Assembly (NCBI GenBank): GCA_030054095.1
Contig: JASGCO010000011.1
Span: 58,722 to 122,721 of the forward strand
Length of the DNA: 64,000 bases
Direction of reading: 5' to 3'
From: Sediminibacterium sp.
GTDB lineage: Bacteria > Bacteroidota > Bacteroidia > B-17B0 > Aurantibacillaceae
Positions 1 to 8,708 of this stretch are shown here, piece after piece (the first letter of the stretch is position 1; each line of letters starts with the position of its first letter). Made by a program: the position numbers and the translations under genes. The notes beneath the pieces were generated by a model. That model was not told where the DNA came from. It worked only from the letters and a program-made list of their open reading frames with translations, and did not search any database.

Positions 1-41
1 AACGTCTGATGACTACAATAAAACAGAAAGGAATGAGAATA

Positions 42-76
42 ATAAACCCCGTTACCAAATTGTGTACGGGGTTTAT
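42..76 (-). terminator. Hairpin terminator after the metB-like gene
   Basis: An 11-bp perfect inverted repeat (42-52 against 66-76, sequence ATAAACCCCGT and its complement) encloses a 13-nt loop. It lies 25 bases past the stop codon of the minus-strand metB-like gene. The U-tract on the minus strand is weak, so this is a likely but not certain intrinsic terminator. It could also serve a plus-strand gene ending before the window. Confidence 0.55.
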
Positions 77-100
77 AAGGAATGTCTAGTATATGTTCAG

Positions 101-1258
101 TTAGCTTAACGCCTGTTTTAAATCGTCTATCAGATCTTCTATATCTTCTACTCCGACGCTAAGGCGTAACAGGTTATCCACAACGCCTGCCTTTTCGCGT
201 TCTTCTTTCGGAATAGAAGCGTGAGTCATAGTAGCCGGATGATTAATTAAACTTTCTACACCACCAAGGCTTTCAGCCAGAGAAAATACATTGAAAGAAG
301 AAGCGATACGGAACGTTTCTTTCAGATCAGCGCCTTTTAATACAATGGAGATCATTCCACCGAAATCACGCATTTGTTTTTTGGCAATGTCGTGGTTAGG
401 ATGATCGGTAAAGCCGGGCCAGTATATTTTTTCAATTTTTGGATGCGTTTTCAAAAACTCTGCTATTTTACGTCCATTAAAGCAATGGCGTTCCATACGT
501 AAATGGAGGGTCTTAATGCCGCGCATTACCAGAAAACTATCCATCGGGCCAGGGGTAGCGCCACAGCTGTTGTGAATAAAGGCCAGTTGTTCATATAATT
601 TAGGATCGTTCATTACCAGCGCGCCCATTACCACATCACTGTGTCCGCCCAGATATTTGGTAACGCTGTGCATCACAATATGTGCGCCAAGTGCCAGCGG
701 ATTCTGAAGGTAAGGGGAGGCAAAGGTGTTATCTACCGCTAGTGTTAATCCATGTTTTGCCGCGATGTTTCCGCAGGCTTCAATGTCAATAATCTGCATG
801 GTAGGATTGGTAGGCGTTTCGGCCCATATTAAGCGGGTATTGGCATTTATGTATTTTTCAATATTCGACGCGTCGGTCATATTGATAAAGTGAAATTTGA
901 TACCGTAATTGGCAAATACTTTGGTGAACATCCGGTAACTACCACCATATAAATCATCGCCGGTTATCACCTCATCGCCGGGGCGTAGTAATTTTATTAC
1001 CGCATCCATAGCGCCCATGCCGCTGCTGAAACACAAACAATGCGCCGCGTTTTCAAGGGCGGCTATATTTTTCTGGAGTGCTTCGCGGGTAGGATTCTTG
1101 CCACGGGCATAAGCATACCCTTTATGTTGCCCTGGTGATTCCTGAACATAAGTACTGGTTTGGAAAATAGGGGTCATAATGGCACCGGTAGATGGATCGG
1201 GTTCAGCTCCGGCGTGAATGGCTTTTGTTCCGAAGCCATGATGTTTAGACTGACTCAT
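101..1258 (-). CDS. metB: Cystathionine gamma-synthase/lyase-type PLP enzyme
   Basis: Member of the Cys/Met-metabolism PLP family (fold type I), 385 aa, the usual family length. It should act in the cytosol on cystathionine, either making it from an activated homoserine ester and cysteine or cleaving it. Visible features are the YAR phosphate-site motif of the partner subunit (Y50, R52), the DLYGG motif (Y104), the PLP-nitrogen aspartate in VDNTFASP (D176) and the Schiff-base lysine in SVTKYLGGHSD (K201). The start is ATG at 1258. A TAACTTTG box (1272-1279, minus strand) sits only 13 bases upstream, which implies a very short leader. No sulfur-pathway neighbour is present, so the choice between gamma-synthase, gamma-lyase and methionine gamma-lyase stays open. 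Family assignment is certain; the symbol is tentative. Confidence 0.85.
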   Translation of the reverse strand: MSQSKHHGFGTKAIHAGAEPDPSTGAIMTPIFQTSTYVQESPGQHKGYAYARGKNPTREALQKNIAALENAAHCLCFSSGMGAMDAVIKLLRPGDEVITGDDLYGGSYRMFTKVFANYGIKFHFINMTDASNIEKYINANTRLIWAETPTNPTMQIIDIEACGNIAAKHGLTLAVDNTFASPYLQNPLALGAHIVMHSVTKYLGGHSDVVMGALVMNDPKLYEQLAFIHNSCGATPGPMDSFLVMRGIKTLHLRMERHCFNGRKIAEFLKTHPKIEKIYWPGFTDHPNHDIAKKQMRDFGGMISIVLKGADLKETFRIASSFNVFSLAESLGGVESLINHPATMTHASIPKEEREKAGVVDNLLRLSVGVEDIEDLIDDLKQALS

Positions 1259-1271
1259 AATTTTAAAAGCG

Positions 1272-1279
1272 CAAAGTTA
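1272..1279 (-). promoter_or_regulatory. -7 box for the metB-like gene
   Basis: Read on the minus strand this is TAACTTTG followed by CGC, a perfect match to the Bacteroidota -7 consensus TAnnTTTG. No TTG is found 19 bases upstream, so the -33 element is weak or absent. The implied transcript would start only a few bases before the ATG. Confidence 0.45.
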
Positions 1280-1337
1280 AGCGCCTTTTTGATGTTAAAA
1301 CCATTTTTATTTCAGCAATTTTAAACTATCTTTAAGC

Positions 1338-2054
1338 ATGTTTAGGCCGTTTCTGCTTTTTTGTGTGATACTAGCTTTTCTGTCTTGCCGTAAAAAGAAT
1401 AAAGACGCTGCAGAACCGGTTAATCCGGGGAAGGAATATTATCCGGCAACAACGGGAAAATTTGTAGTATATGACGTGGATAGTACCTGGTACAATGAGC
1501 TCACATTTCAACCTACTACCTTAAAATACCGCATCAAGGAAAGATTTTCAGAGGTGTTTACAGATAATGAAAATAAACCAGCCATTCGTATTGAACGTTT
1601 TATTAAATACTATAATCCGAATAAATCTTACGATAGCATTCCTTACACGATAAAAGATGTATGGCAGGCCAATGTGACCGATCGTAATGTAGAGGTGGTA
1701 GAAGAAAACATACGTTTTGTAAAACTGATTTTTCCGTTACAGGAAGGGAAAAGCTGGAATGGGAATGTTCGTAATACCAATACCGAACGCAATTATAAAA
1801 TAGAATACCTCGATCGTGCGGAAACTATCAATGGTGTTAGTTTGGAAAAGACGCTCGCGGTTAAGCAAATAGACTTCCGTACCCTGATATCCTATCAGTA
1901 TGCCAGCGAAAAATACGCTAAGGGGATAGGTCTGGTTTACCGGGAAATAAAAGATATATACTCTAATACGGTTGTTGCAGGCGTACCGGTAGAGAACCGA
2001 ATAGAGAAAGGTGTTATTTATATTCAAAAAATAGTAAGTTATGGACAGGAATAA
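1338..2054 (+). CDS. Hypothetical lipoprotein
   Basis: A 238-aa protein of unknown function. The N terminus is a lipoprotein signal: a hydrophobic stretch ending in AFLSC with the lipid-attachment cysteine at residue 17, then basic residues. The mature part is polar and rich in aromatic and charged residues, with alternating patterns suggesting beta structure and no recognisable catalytic motif. Its stop codon overlaps the next gene by 14 bases, so it is probably cotranscribed with the subtilisin-like protease. A role at the cell envelope is inferred only from the signal sequence. It is divergent from the metB-like gene across an 80-base gap. Confidence 0.8.
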   Translation: MFRPFLLFCVILAFLSCRKKNKDAAEPVNPGKEYYPATTGKFVVYDVDSTWYNELTFQPTTLKYRIKERFSEVFTDNENKPAIRIERFIKYYNPNKSYDSIPYTIKDVWQANVTDRNVEVVEENIRFVKLIFPLQEGKSWNGNVRNTNTERNYKIEYLDRAETINGVSLEKTLAVKQIDFRTLISYQYASEKYAKGIGLVYREIKDIYSNTVVAGVPVENRIEKGVIYIQKIVSYGQE

Positions 2055-3681
2055 AAAGTGTTTTGTACTAATCAGTATCTTGTATTTAAGCTTTACAACG
2101 GTATTAGAAGCGCAGGGAAACAAATATTGGATCCGTTTTACCAATAAGACCGGAACGCCTTATACAGTATCTAGCCCGAATGCATTTTTAAGTGCGAAAG
2201 CTATCGCGCGGCGTACAGCGGCCGGGGTGCAGGTAAACGCTACCGATTTACCGGTAACGCCCTCTTATATCAGTCAGATTGAAGCAGTACCGAATGTTAC
2301 GGTTCTTTACGCATCAAAGTGGATTAACGGTGTAGTAGCAATCATCACCAATACGGCAGCGCTAACGACTATTAATTCGTTTAGTTTTGTAGGCACGTCT
2401 TTCCCGGTTAACCGCTACCGTAAAGATATAGGAGAAACGGGAAATGATAAGTTGCCGGTTAGTACTGTTCAACGATCACCATCTTCAGGGTTCAATTACG
2501 GATTATCGTTAACACAAGCTCAGCAACTGAATGTACCGTGTCTCCATAATGCCGGATTCAGAGGTCAGGGAATGACGATTGCGGTATTGGATAACGGGTT
2601 TAATAATGCCAATGTAAATCCGGTGTTTGATAGTATTCGGACACGTGGTGGTATATTGGGAACCTACGATTTTGTGAACATGGAACAGAATGTTTACAAC
2701 GATGGGGCACATGGCGCAATGGTACTATCCACCATGGCAGGGTTGTCTCCCGGTAATCTGGTTGGAACAGCGCCTTATGCCAACTACTGGTTGTTTACCA
2801 CTGAGGATGACGGCGCGGAAACCATCAGCGAAGAGTATAACTGGATCAGAGGGGCCGAGTTTGCGGATAGTGCCGGGGCAGATATACTGACCACGTCTTT
2901 GGGGTATTTTAATTTTGACGGGAATTTGAATAATCATGTAACAGCTGATTTAAACGGACGGATTGCTCCCATGAGCATCGCTGCTAATCTGGCCGCCCGA
3001 AAAGGGATGGTTGTATTGAACTCTGCAGGAAATTCAGGCTCAGGGGTTACAACCATTGGGGTGCCTGCCGATGCCGATAGTATTATTGCTGTAGGAGCGG
3101 TAGATGGCAATGGAACCCGTGCCGGATTTAGTTCGGTGGGGCCAAGCGCGGACGGACGTATAAAACCGGATTTGTCAGCTATGGGACAAGGTGCTATTGT
3201 GTGTCAGCCAAATGGTAGTTTTACAGGAGCTAACGGCACTTCGTTTTCTTGTCCGATTTTGGCGGGAGCAGTGGCTTGTTTCTGGCAAAAGCATCCCGGA
3301 CTGACCAGTTTTATGGTAGTAGATATATTGAAAAATAATGCGACACAAACCAGTAACCCGGATAACCTGTTGGGCTGGGGAATTCCGAATGTTTGCGCCG
3401 TTGTAGGGATAAAGGAAAATGAATGGAGTCACAAATACGGACTCGAATTGTTACCTAATCCAACAGAAGGTATTTTCAGAATACGTTACAACGAAGCGTA
3501 TCAGTCAGAACTGAAAGGGTTGACGTTACATAACGCTTTGGGACAGGTTATTTTACAGCAAAGTTATAACCAGATGCAGAATGATGCCAGATTAGATATA
3601 TCGAAGGAACCCGCCGGTGTGTACTTTCTGACTATCTCCGTTAATGAGGGAATCATAAGCCGTAAGTTGATTAAGTATTAA
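2041..3681 (+). CDS. Secreted subtilisin-like S8 protease with T9SS sorting domain
   Basis: A 546-aa S8-family serine peptidase. Residues 1-24 form a signal peptide ending near LEAQ. The catalytic triad is visible as D184 in AVLDNGF, H224 in DGAHGAMV and S401 in NGTSFSCP, with the oxyanion asparagine in SAGNSG (N331). The last 75 or so residues have the pattern of a T9SS type A sorting domain: LLPNPTEG at the start, a GQVI strand, and a PAGVYFL...KLIKY ending. It is therefore expected to cross the inner membrane by Sec and the outer membrane by the T9SS, whose core genes lie 1.4 kb downstream. The ATG overlaps the preceding lipoprotein gene by 14 bases. The substrate is unknown. Confidence 0.92.
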   Translation: MDRNKKCFVLISILYLSFTTVLEAQGNKYWIRFTNKTGTPYTVSSPNAFLSAKAIARRTAAGVQVNATDLPVTPSYISQIEAVPNVTVLYASKWINGVVAIITNTAALTTINSFSFVGTSFPVNRYRKDIGETGNDKLPVSTVQRSPSSGFNYGLSLTQAQQLNVPCLHNAGFRGQGMTIAVLDNGFNNANVNPVFDSIRTRGGILGTYDFVNMEQNVYNDGAHGAMVLSTMAGLSPGNLVGTAPYANYWLFTTEDDGAETISEEYNWIRGAEFADSAGADILTTSLGYFNFDGNLNNHVTADLNGRIAPMSIAANLAARKGMVVLNSAGNSGSGVTTIGVPADADSIIAVGAVDGNGTRAGFSSVGPSADGRIKPDLSAMGQGAIVCQPNGSFTGANGTSFSCPILAGAVACFWQKHPGLTSFMVVDILKNNATQTSNPDNLLGWGIPNVCAVVGIKENEWSHKYGLELLPNPTEGIFRIRYNEAYQSELKGLTLHNALGQVILQQSYNQMQNDARLDISKEPAGVYFLTISVNEGIISRKLIKY

Positions 3682-3694
3682 TGTAAGCCGTTGT

Positions 3695-4948
3695 ATGTCA
3701 AAAAAAACACCCAATGTTCTTTTCAATAAACTGATTTTTGTAGCGGCTTTAGGCTATTTTGTGGATATATACGATCTGGTGCTTTTTGGCATGGAACGCG
3801 TAGCCAGTTTAAATGATATTTTACAAGGCATCTATCCCGATGAGGTGGAACGAAACAAACACATCAGTAGTATTGGCGCCTCTTTACTAAACTGGCAAAT
3901 GATGGGCATGATAGTGGGCGGTATTTTCTGGGGCGTATTGGGTGACCGCAAAGGCCGCTTGTCGGTATTATTCGGAAGTATAATTACTTATTCGCTGGCT
4001 AATATTGCCAATGGATTGGTAACAGACACGCAATGGTATGCCGTATTACGGTTTGTGTCAGGGTTTGGTCTGGCAGGAGAATTGGGAGCAGGAATTACGT
4101 TGGTGAGTGAAACATTGGATAAGGAAAAGCGTGGATTGGGCACAACCATTGTGGCATCGGTAGGCTTATTTGGTGCAGTGGTTGCCGGATTAACAACCAT
4201 ATTACTGGACAACTGGCGGGTAAGTTATTTTATTGGCGGGGGAATGGGCCTATTACTACTTCTTTTAAGGATTGGGGTATATGAAAGTGGTATGTTCAGC
4301 GAGGCCAAAGCACAGAAACATGTTAAACACGGCAACTTTTTTTATTTATTCTCACACTGGCAATTGTTGCGCAAATACCTCACCATTATCTTAATTGCGG
4401 TTCCGGTGTGGTTTGTTATGTTTTTTTTAGTGCAGTTTTCACCTGAAATGACAAAGGCACTAGGGCTGGATAATGCGCCACGCGAAGCAAAAATTCCGAT
4501 AATGGTAGCCTATATCGGCATTACCATAGGCGATGTGGCCAGTGGTTTACTGAGTCAGCATTTACGTTCCAGGAAAAGGGCGCTTCAATGGTTTATCGCC
4601 GGAACACTTTTGTTTACTATTCTGTACTATTTATTTGCTCAGGTTTCGGTATTCGTATTTTATACCCTGGTATTTTTCATAGGATTTTTTACCGGGTATT
4701 GGGCCGTATTTATGAGTAGTGCATCCGAATTATTTGGTACTAATATCAGGGCAACAGTCGCTACAACTGTCCCTAATTTTGTAAGAGGATCGGTTACGTT
4801 AATGACCCTGTTTAATATGGGATTAAAGCCCTCCATGGGAACTGTAGGTGCCAGTGTTGCCATTGGAGCGGTAGTATTCCTTTTGGCGTTTTGGGCCAGT
4901 TACCGTTTAGAGGAAACGTATGGTAAAGATTTAAACTATGTAGAGTAA
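3695..4948 (+). CDS. MFS transporter
   Basis: A 417-aa major facilitator with about 12 hydrophobic segments. The loop after TM2 carries the MFS signature as GDRKGRLSVLFGS. An FVDIYDLVLFG stretch in TM1 and the GFGLAGELGAG segment resemble the metabolite:H+ symporter (sugar/aromatic-acid) branch, but the substrate cannot be read from the sequence. It starts 13 bases after the protease gene and is probably in the same transcript. It ends 131 bases before porP, a gap that carries a new promoter, so it is outside the T9SS operon. Confidence is high for the family and low for the substrate. Confidence 0.88.
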   Translation: MSKKTPNVLFNKLIFVAALGYFVDIYDLVLFGMERVASLNDILQGIYPDEVERNKHISSIGASLLNWQMMGMIVGGIFWGVLGDRKGRLSVLFGSIITYSLANIANGLVTDTQWYAVLRFVSGFGLAGELGAGITLVSETLDKEKRGLGTTIVASVGLFGAVVAGLTTILLDNWRVSYFIGGGMGLLLLLLRIGVYESGMFSEAKAQKHVKHGNFFYLFSHWQLLRKYLTIILIAVPVWFVMFFLVQFSPEMTKALGLDNAPREAKIPIMVAYIGITIGDVASGLLSQHLRSRKRALQWFIAGTLLFTILYYLFAQVSVFVFYTLVFFIGFFTGYWAVFMSSASELFGTNIRATVATTVPNFVRGSVTLMTLFNMGLKPSMGTVGASVAIGAVVFLLAFWASYRLEETYGKDLNYVE

Positions 4949-4999
4949 AAAAGCAAAAAAGATTAACAACAAAAAATTAACAAATAATAAACGATAAAA

Positions 5000-5030
5000 T
5001 TTGTTTTTTAAAAATGTTTAACTAATTTAG
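5000..5030 (+). promoter_or_regulatory. Promoter of the T9SS operon
   Basis: TTTG (5000-5003) and TAATTTAG (5023-5030), with exactly 19 bases between TTG and TA. This fits the Bacteroidota -33/-7 pattern with one mismatch. The predicted start near 5037 would leave a leader of about 43 bases before porP. Confidence 0.55.
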
Positions 5031-5079
5031 CACCCTAAGTGTATCATAAAGGGTACTCTTTAACCTTATATAAAAATAT

Positions 5080-6054
5080 ATGAAAAAACTAATTACTAAA
5101 ATTTCATTAGCTTTTGTAGGTCTCACCGGGGCTGCGTTTGCTCAACAAGATCCGCAGTTCACTCAGTTTATGTTCAATAAATTGATTTATAATCCGGGGT
5201 ATGCCGGTACCAGTAAAGCCATCTGCGGAGTAGGGCAATTCCGTCAGCAATGGTCAAGTTTTACCGGTGCACCTACTTCAATTGCAGCGGCTTTTGATAT
5301 GCCAATTCCAGGCGTGCCTTTAGGAATAGGATTAAATGTAGTTAGTGATAAAATTGGACCTGATCAAACTCTTTTCCTTCGTGTGCCTGTAGCTTTTAAT
5401 ACCGAAATTGGGGGTGGTGTGTTGGGAATTGGTGTAGATGCAGGTATAGTTCAAAAGAGGATATCAGCTGATTGGATCACACCAGAACCGGGAAAAACAG
5501 ACCCAACAATACCAGGATCATACGGAAATGCATTAAACAATCCTGACTTGAATAAATTAACTTACGATCTTGGTTTCGGAGTTATGTACAATAGAGCTAA
5601 TGATTTTTATATTGGGCTATCTTCTACTCATTTACCTGCTCAAGTATTAAAAGGTGATGGTTCTGTAAAATTTGATATGGAACGTCATTTTTATGCTATG
5701 GCTGGATTCAGAATACCTGCTTCTCCAAGATTTGGTATTATGCCGAATTTGCTATATAAATCAGATTTAGCTGCAGGGGCTTTAGATGCTAATTTATTAT
5801 TTTCTTACAGAATGTCAAACTGGGAAGCTTGGATTGGCCCGTCTTATCGTTTACAGGCAGCAGCAGGAGCCATTGTTGGTGGTAAATATACTACCGCCCG
5901 TGGTTTAACTGTCCGTTTAGGTTATTCTTACGATCACACATTAACAAGTCTTAGAACGTATGCTGGTGCTACACATGAAATTATTTTAGGTTTCTGTAAA
6001 GCTCCGAAAGAGAAGAAATTCTCTGGTAGTGGTAACGACCGTTTTTTAGATTAA
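5080..6054 (+). CDS. porP: PorP/SprF-family T9SS outer-membrane protein
   Basis: A 324-aa PorP/SprF-type protein. A signal peptide ends at FAQ (residue 21), followed by the family hallmark DPQFTQFMFNKLIYNPGYAGT. The remainder is glycine- and aromatic-rich with beta-barrel periodicity. In T9SS these barrels sit in the outer membrane next to the GldK/GldN ring and often link to cell-surface cargo or gliding structures. Its position just before gldKLMN supports assignment to the core machine rather than to a cargo-linked paralogue. A good promoter lies upstream (5000-5030). porP and sprF are names for the same family, so the symbol choice is conventional. Confidence 0.9.
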   Translation: MKKLITKISLAFVGLTGAAFAQQDPQFTQFMFNKLIYNPGYAGTSKAICGVGQFRQQWSSFTGAPTSIAAAFDMPIPGVPLGIGLNVVSDKIGPDQTLFLRVPVAFNTEIGGGVLGIGVDAGIVQKRISADWITPEPGKTDPTIPGSYGNALNNPDLNKLTYDLGFGVMYNRANDFYIGLSSTHLPAQVLKGDGSVKFDMERHFYAMAGFRIPASPRFGIMPNLLYKSDLAAGALDANLLFSYRMSNWEAWIGPSYRLQAAAGAIVGGKYTTARGLTVRLGYSYDHTLTSLRTYAGATHEIILGFCKAPKEKKFSGSGNDRFLD

Positions 6055-6188
6055 TCGTATTTTTTGTAACCTTTCGTCTAAAAAACCGTTTAAGCCCTTT
6101 ACAACTAACAATTATTGTTAATAACTTTCCGGGACCGGAAAAGTGTAACAAAAAAGAAGTTAGTTGATTATAAATTAAAAGAAAGAAT

Positions 6189-7733
6189 ATGAGAAAACTT
6201 TTGGTATTAGCTTCATTTGCCGCCTTGGTTACAGCATGTAACAAAAAGACAGGGGAGTTAATTGGTGTGCAAGGTCGCGAAAAGTGGTTTCAGCCAGATC
6301 CTTTCGGTACGCTTTACATCCCTATGGGAAGCTACCACATGGGACCTGATGATGAGGAAGCGCCAATGGCACATTCCACCAAATCTAAAATGGTATCGGT
6401 TCAGGCTTTCTACATCGATGATTCCGAAATATCCAATAATGAATACCGCCAGTTTGTGTATTGGGTGAGAGATTCTATTGCCCGTAAATTACTTGCTTTT
6501 GGAAGTAACGGCAATGCTGAAGATTACCAGATTTCTCAGGAAGACTTTTTAGATATGTGGCCGGTTTATAAAGGGGATAACAATCTTCAGGATCCTTATA
6601 TCAACTGGGAAAAACGGATTGACTGGGAAAGTGCTGATGAGGATTACCGTGCTGATTTACAGCCACTTTACCTGCCGGAAGGAGAACGTTTCTATAACCG
6701 TAAAGAAATTGATACACGTAAATTAAATTATGAGTATTACCGTATAGATATCCGTTTGGCTGCTTCAAAAAGTAACCGTTTTATACCCAATAAATCACCT
6801 GATGTTCAGGACGCAGCTCATGAGTATAAAAAAGCCGATTATGTTAACGGTGTAACCCTTAATGATGGTCAGAATGGTGCGCCAGGATCTCCTTCAAGTT
6901 TGGTAGGTGACCCATCAAAGGATCCTAAAACCTTAGGAACCTATAATGTAAGAAGTCAGATTTCGGTAGGTCAGGGAAATTATGTGCCACAAGAACGTCG
7001 TGGTGTTGACCGTGCTGCCTTTATTGTAAAAGATATTATTAATGTGTATCCCGATACATTGGCTTGGGTACACGATTTTACTTACTCGTTTAATGAGCCG
7101 TTGACAAATATGTACTTCTGGCATCCAGCTTATGATGATTATCCCGTAGTAGGGGTAACCTGGAAGCAAGCCCGTGCATTTTCAATCTGGCGCTCGCTGT
7201 TATTAAATAACTTCCTTATCGGTACCGGACAAAGTATTGTTAACGATTTCCGTTTACCAACTGAGTCAGAATGGGAATACGCGGCTCGTGGTGGTCTGGA
7301 AAAATCGCCTTATCCTTGGGGTGGACCTTACATCCGCAATACATCAGGATGTTTTCTTGCCAACTTTAAACCATTACGTGGCTCTTACATTGATGATGGT
7401 GGGTTCCATACACTTTACATTTACTCATACAATCCTAACGATTATGGTTTATATTGTATGGCTGGTAATGCTGCAGAATGGACCAGTAACGCATTTGACG
7501 AATCGGCTTACGATTTTGACCATGATCTTAACCCTGACTATGTTTACGAAGCTCAGGAAAAAGATGCTAACGTATTAAAACGTAAAGTAATCCGTGGAGG
7601 CTCCTGGAAAGATGTTGGATATTATCTTCAAAATGGTACCCGTACCTATGAATATCAGGATACCGCTAAATGTTATATCGGTTTCCGTAACGTAATGACT
7701 TATCTGGGTCGTGCAAAAGGAGACGAGATCTAA
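6189..7733 (+). CDS. gldK: T9SS ring lipoprotein GldK/PorK
   Basis: A 514-aa lipoprotein with lipid-attachment cysteine C17 (LVTAC). It has the sulfatase-modifying-enzyme (FGE) fold used by GldK/PorK: an N-terminal PMGSYHMGPDDEEAP segment and a C-terminal FRLPTESEWEYAARGG...RGGSWKD...GFRNV series. In known systems GldK and GldN form a large periplasmic ring under the outer membrane. Two blocks in the middle (roughly residues 95-170 and 205-260) are inserts relative to plain FGE enzymes, as expected for GldK. It begins 134 bases after porP and is followed by gldL, gldM and gldN in the standard order. It is not expected to be an active formylglycine enzyme. Confidence 0.95.
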   Translation: MRKLLVLASFAALVTACNKKTGELIGVQGREKWFQPDPFGTLYIPMGSYHMGPDDEEAPMAHSTKSKMVSVQAFYIDDSEISNNEYRQFVYWVRDSIARKLLAFGSNGNAEDYQISQEDFLDMWPVYKGDNNLQDPYINWEKRIDWESADEDYRADLQPLYLPEGERFYNRKEIDTRKLNYEYYRIDIRLAASKSNRFIPNKSPDVQDAAHEYKKADYVNGVTLNDGQNGAPGSPSSLVGDPSKDPKTLGTYNVRSQISVGQGNYVPQERRGVDRAAFIVKDIINVYPDTLAWVHDFTYSFNEPLTNMYFWHPAYDDYPVVGVTWKQARAFSIWRSLLLNNFLIGTGQSIVNDFRLPTESEWEYAARGGLEKSPYPWGGPYIRNTSGCFLANFKPLRGSYIDDGGFHTLYIYSYNPNDYGLYCMAGNAAEWTSNAFDESAYDFDHDLNPDYVYEAQEKDANVLKRKVIRGGSWKDVGYYLQNGTRTYEYQDTAKCYIGFRNVMTYLGRAKGDEI

Positions 7734-7809
7734 AAATAGAAACACCTATAAACACAAAATAACAAGTAAAATCAAAATCTAACGCTAAACAAAAAAACAC
7801 AGAACAGCT

Positions 7810-8622
7810 ATGAGTAAATTAGGAAAAGTAAAAGGGTTCAAAAGGTTTTTACACCTTGCATCATGTATCGGAGCGGCTATCGTAATTCTTGGTGCTTTAT
7901 TTAAGATTATGCACTGGCCTGGTGCTTCAATAATGTTAATTGTGGGACTTGGAACAGAAGCCTTTTTATTTTGCCTCTTTGCCTCCGATATTCCACATGA
8001 AGAGGTTGACTGGACATTAGCTTATCCTGAATTAGCAGGTATGGGACACGACGGAGAAAGTGATGCGCTTGAAAGTGGTCACAACGCTGGTCTTCCTGTT
8101 TCTAATCAATTGGATAAATTATTGGAAGAAGCCAAAATTGGTCCTGAATTAATTGAAAGTTTAGGAAATGGTATGCGTTCATTAAGCGATTCTGCTAACA
8201 AAATCGGAGATATCAGTCATGCGCACGTTGCTACTAATGAGTACGTTGATAGTGTGAAAAATGCGTCTAAAAATGTGGCGACTCTCGCCGATACATATCA
8301 AAAAGCCGCTGACTCTATTTCAAGTTTAGCCAATTCAAATGATGCCGGTTATTCAATTGGCGAGTCATTAAACAATGTTTCTAAAAACCTTTCCGCTTTA
8401 AATGCTACTTACGAATTGCAGTTACAAGGCAGCCGTCAGCATTTAGATGCTACCAATAAATTCTATGATGGATTAGCTGATCTAATGAAAAATCTTCATG
8501 ATTCAGTGGACGATACTAAAAAATACCGTCAGGAAATGAGTAACTTATCTACAAACTTAACAGCTTTAAATACCATTTACGGTAATATGTTAAGCGCAAT
8601 GAATTTCAATGCCAATAAATAA
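7810..8622 (+). CDS. gldL: T9SS/gliding motor inner-membrane protein GldL
   Basis: A 270-aa inner-membrane protein. Two closely spaced transmembrane helices occupy about residues 16-60, with the KIMHWPGA turn typical of GldL between them. The rest is a cytoplasmic, largely helical region rich in Asn, Ser and Ala. GldL with GldM forms the proton-driven rotary motor that powers T9SS. The conserved glutamate in the second helix (GTEAFLF) is present, as expected for proton coupling. It lies between gldK and gldM with short gaps of 76 and 86 bases, and no terminator is seen between them. Confidence 0.95.
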   Translation: MSKLGKVKGFKRFLHLASCIGAAIVILGALFKIMHWPGASIMLIVGLGTEAFLFCLFASDIPHEEVDWTLAYPELAGMGHDGESDALESGHNAGLPVSNQLDKLLEEAKIGPELIESLGNGMRSLSDSANKIGDISHAHVATNEYVDSVKNASKNVATLADTYQKAADSISSLANSNDAGYSIGESLNNVSKNLSALNATYELQLQGSRQHLDATNKFYDGLADLMKNLHDSVDDTKKYRQEMSNLSTNLTALNTIYGNMLSAMNFNANK

Positions 8623-8708
8623 TTGGCAGAAAATCAATTAAGTAACCAATTTCTATTTTTAGCATTATAGAGTTAATATTAATAATTTTTTAAAACGAGT
8701 ATTTTAAA

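Noticed and set aside
6126..6141. Hairpin TTTCCGG-GA-CCGGAAA between porP and gldK
   Set aside because: The stem is short with a 2-nt gap and no U tract follows; operon structure suggests read-through.
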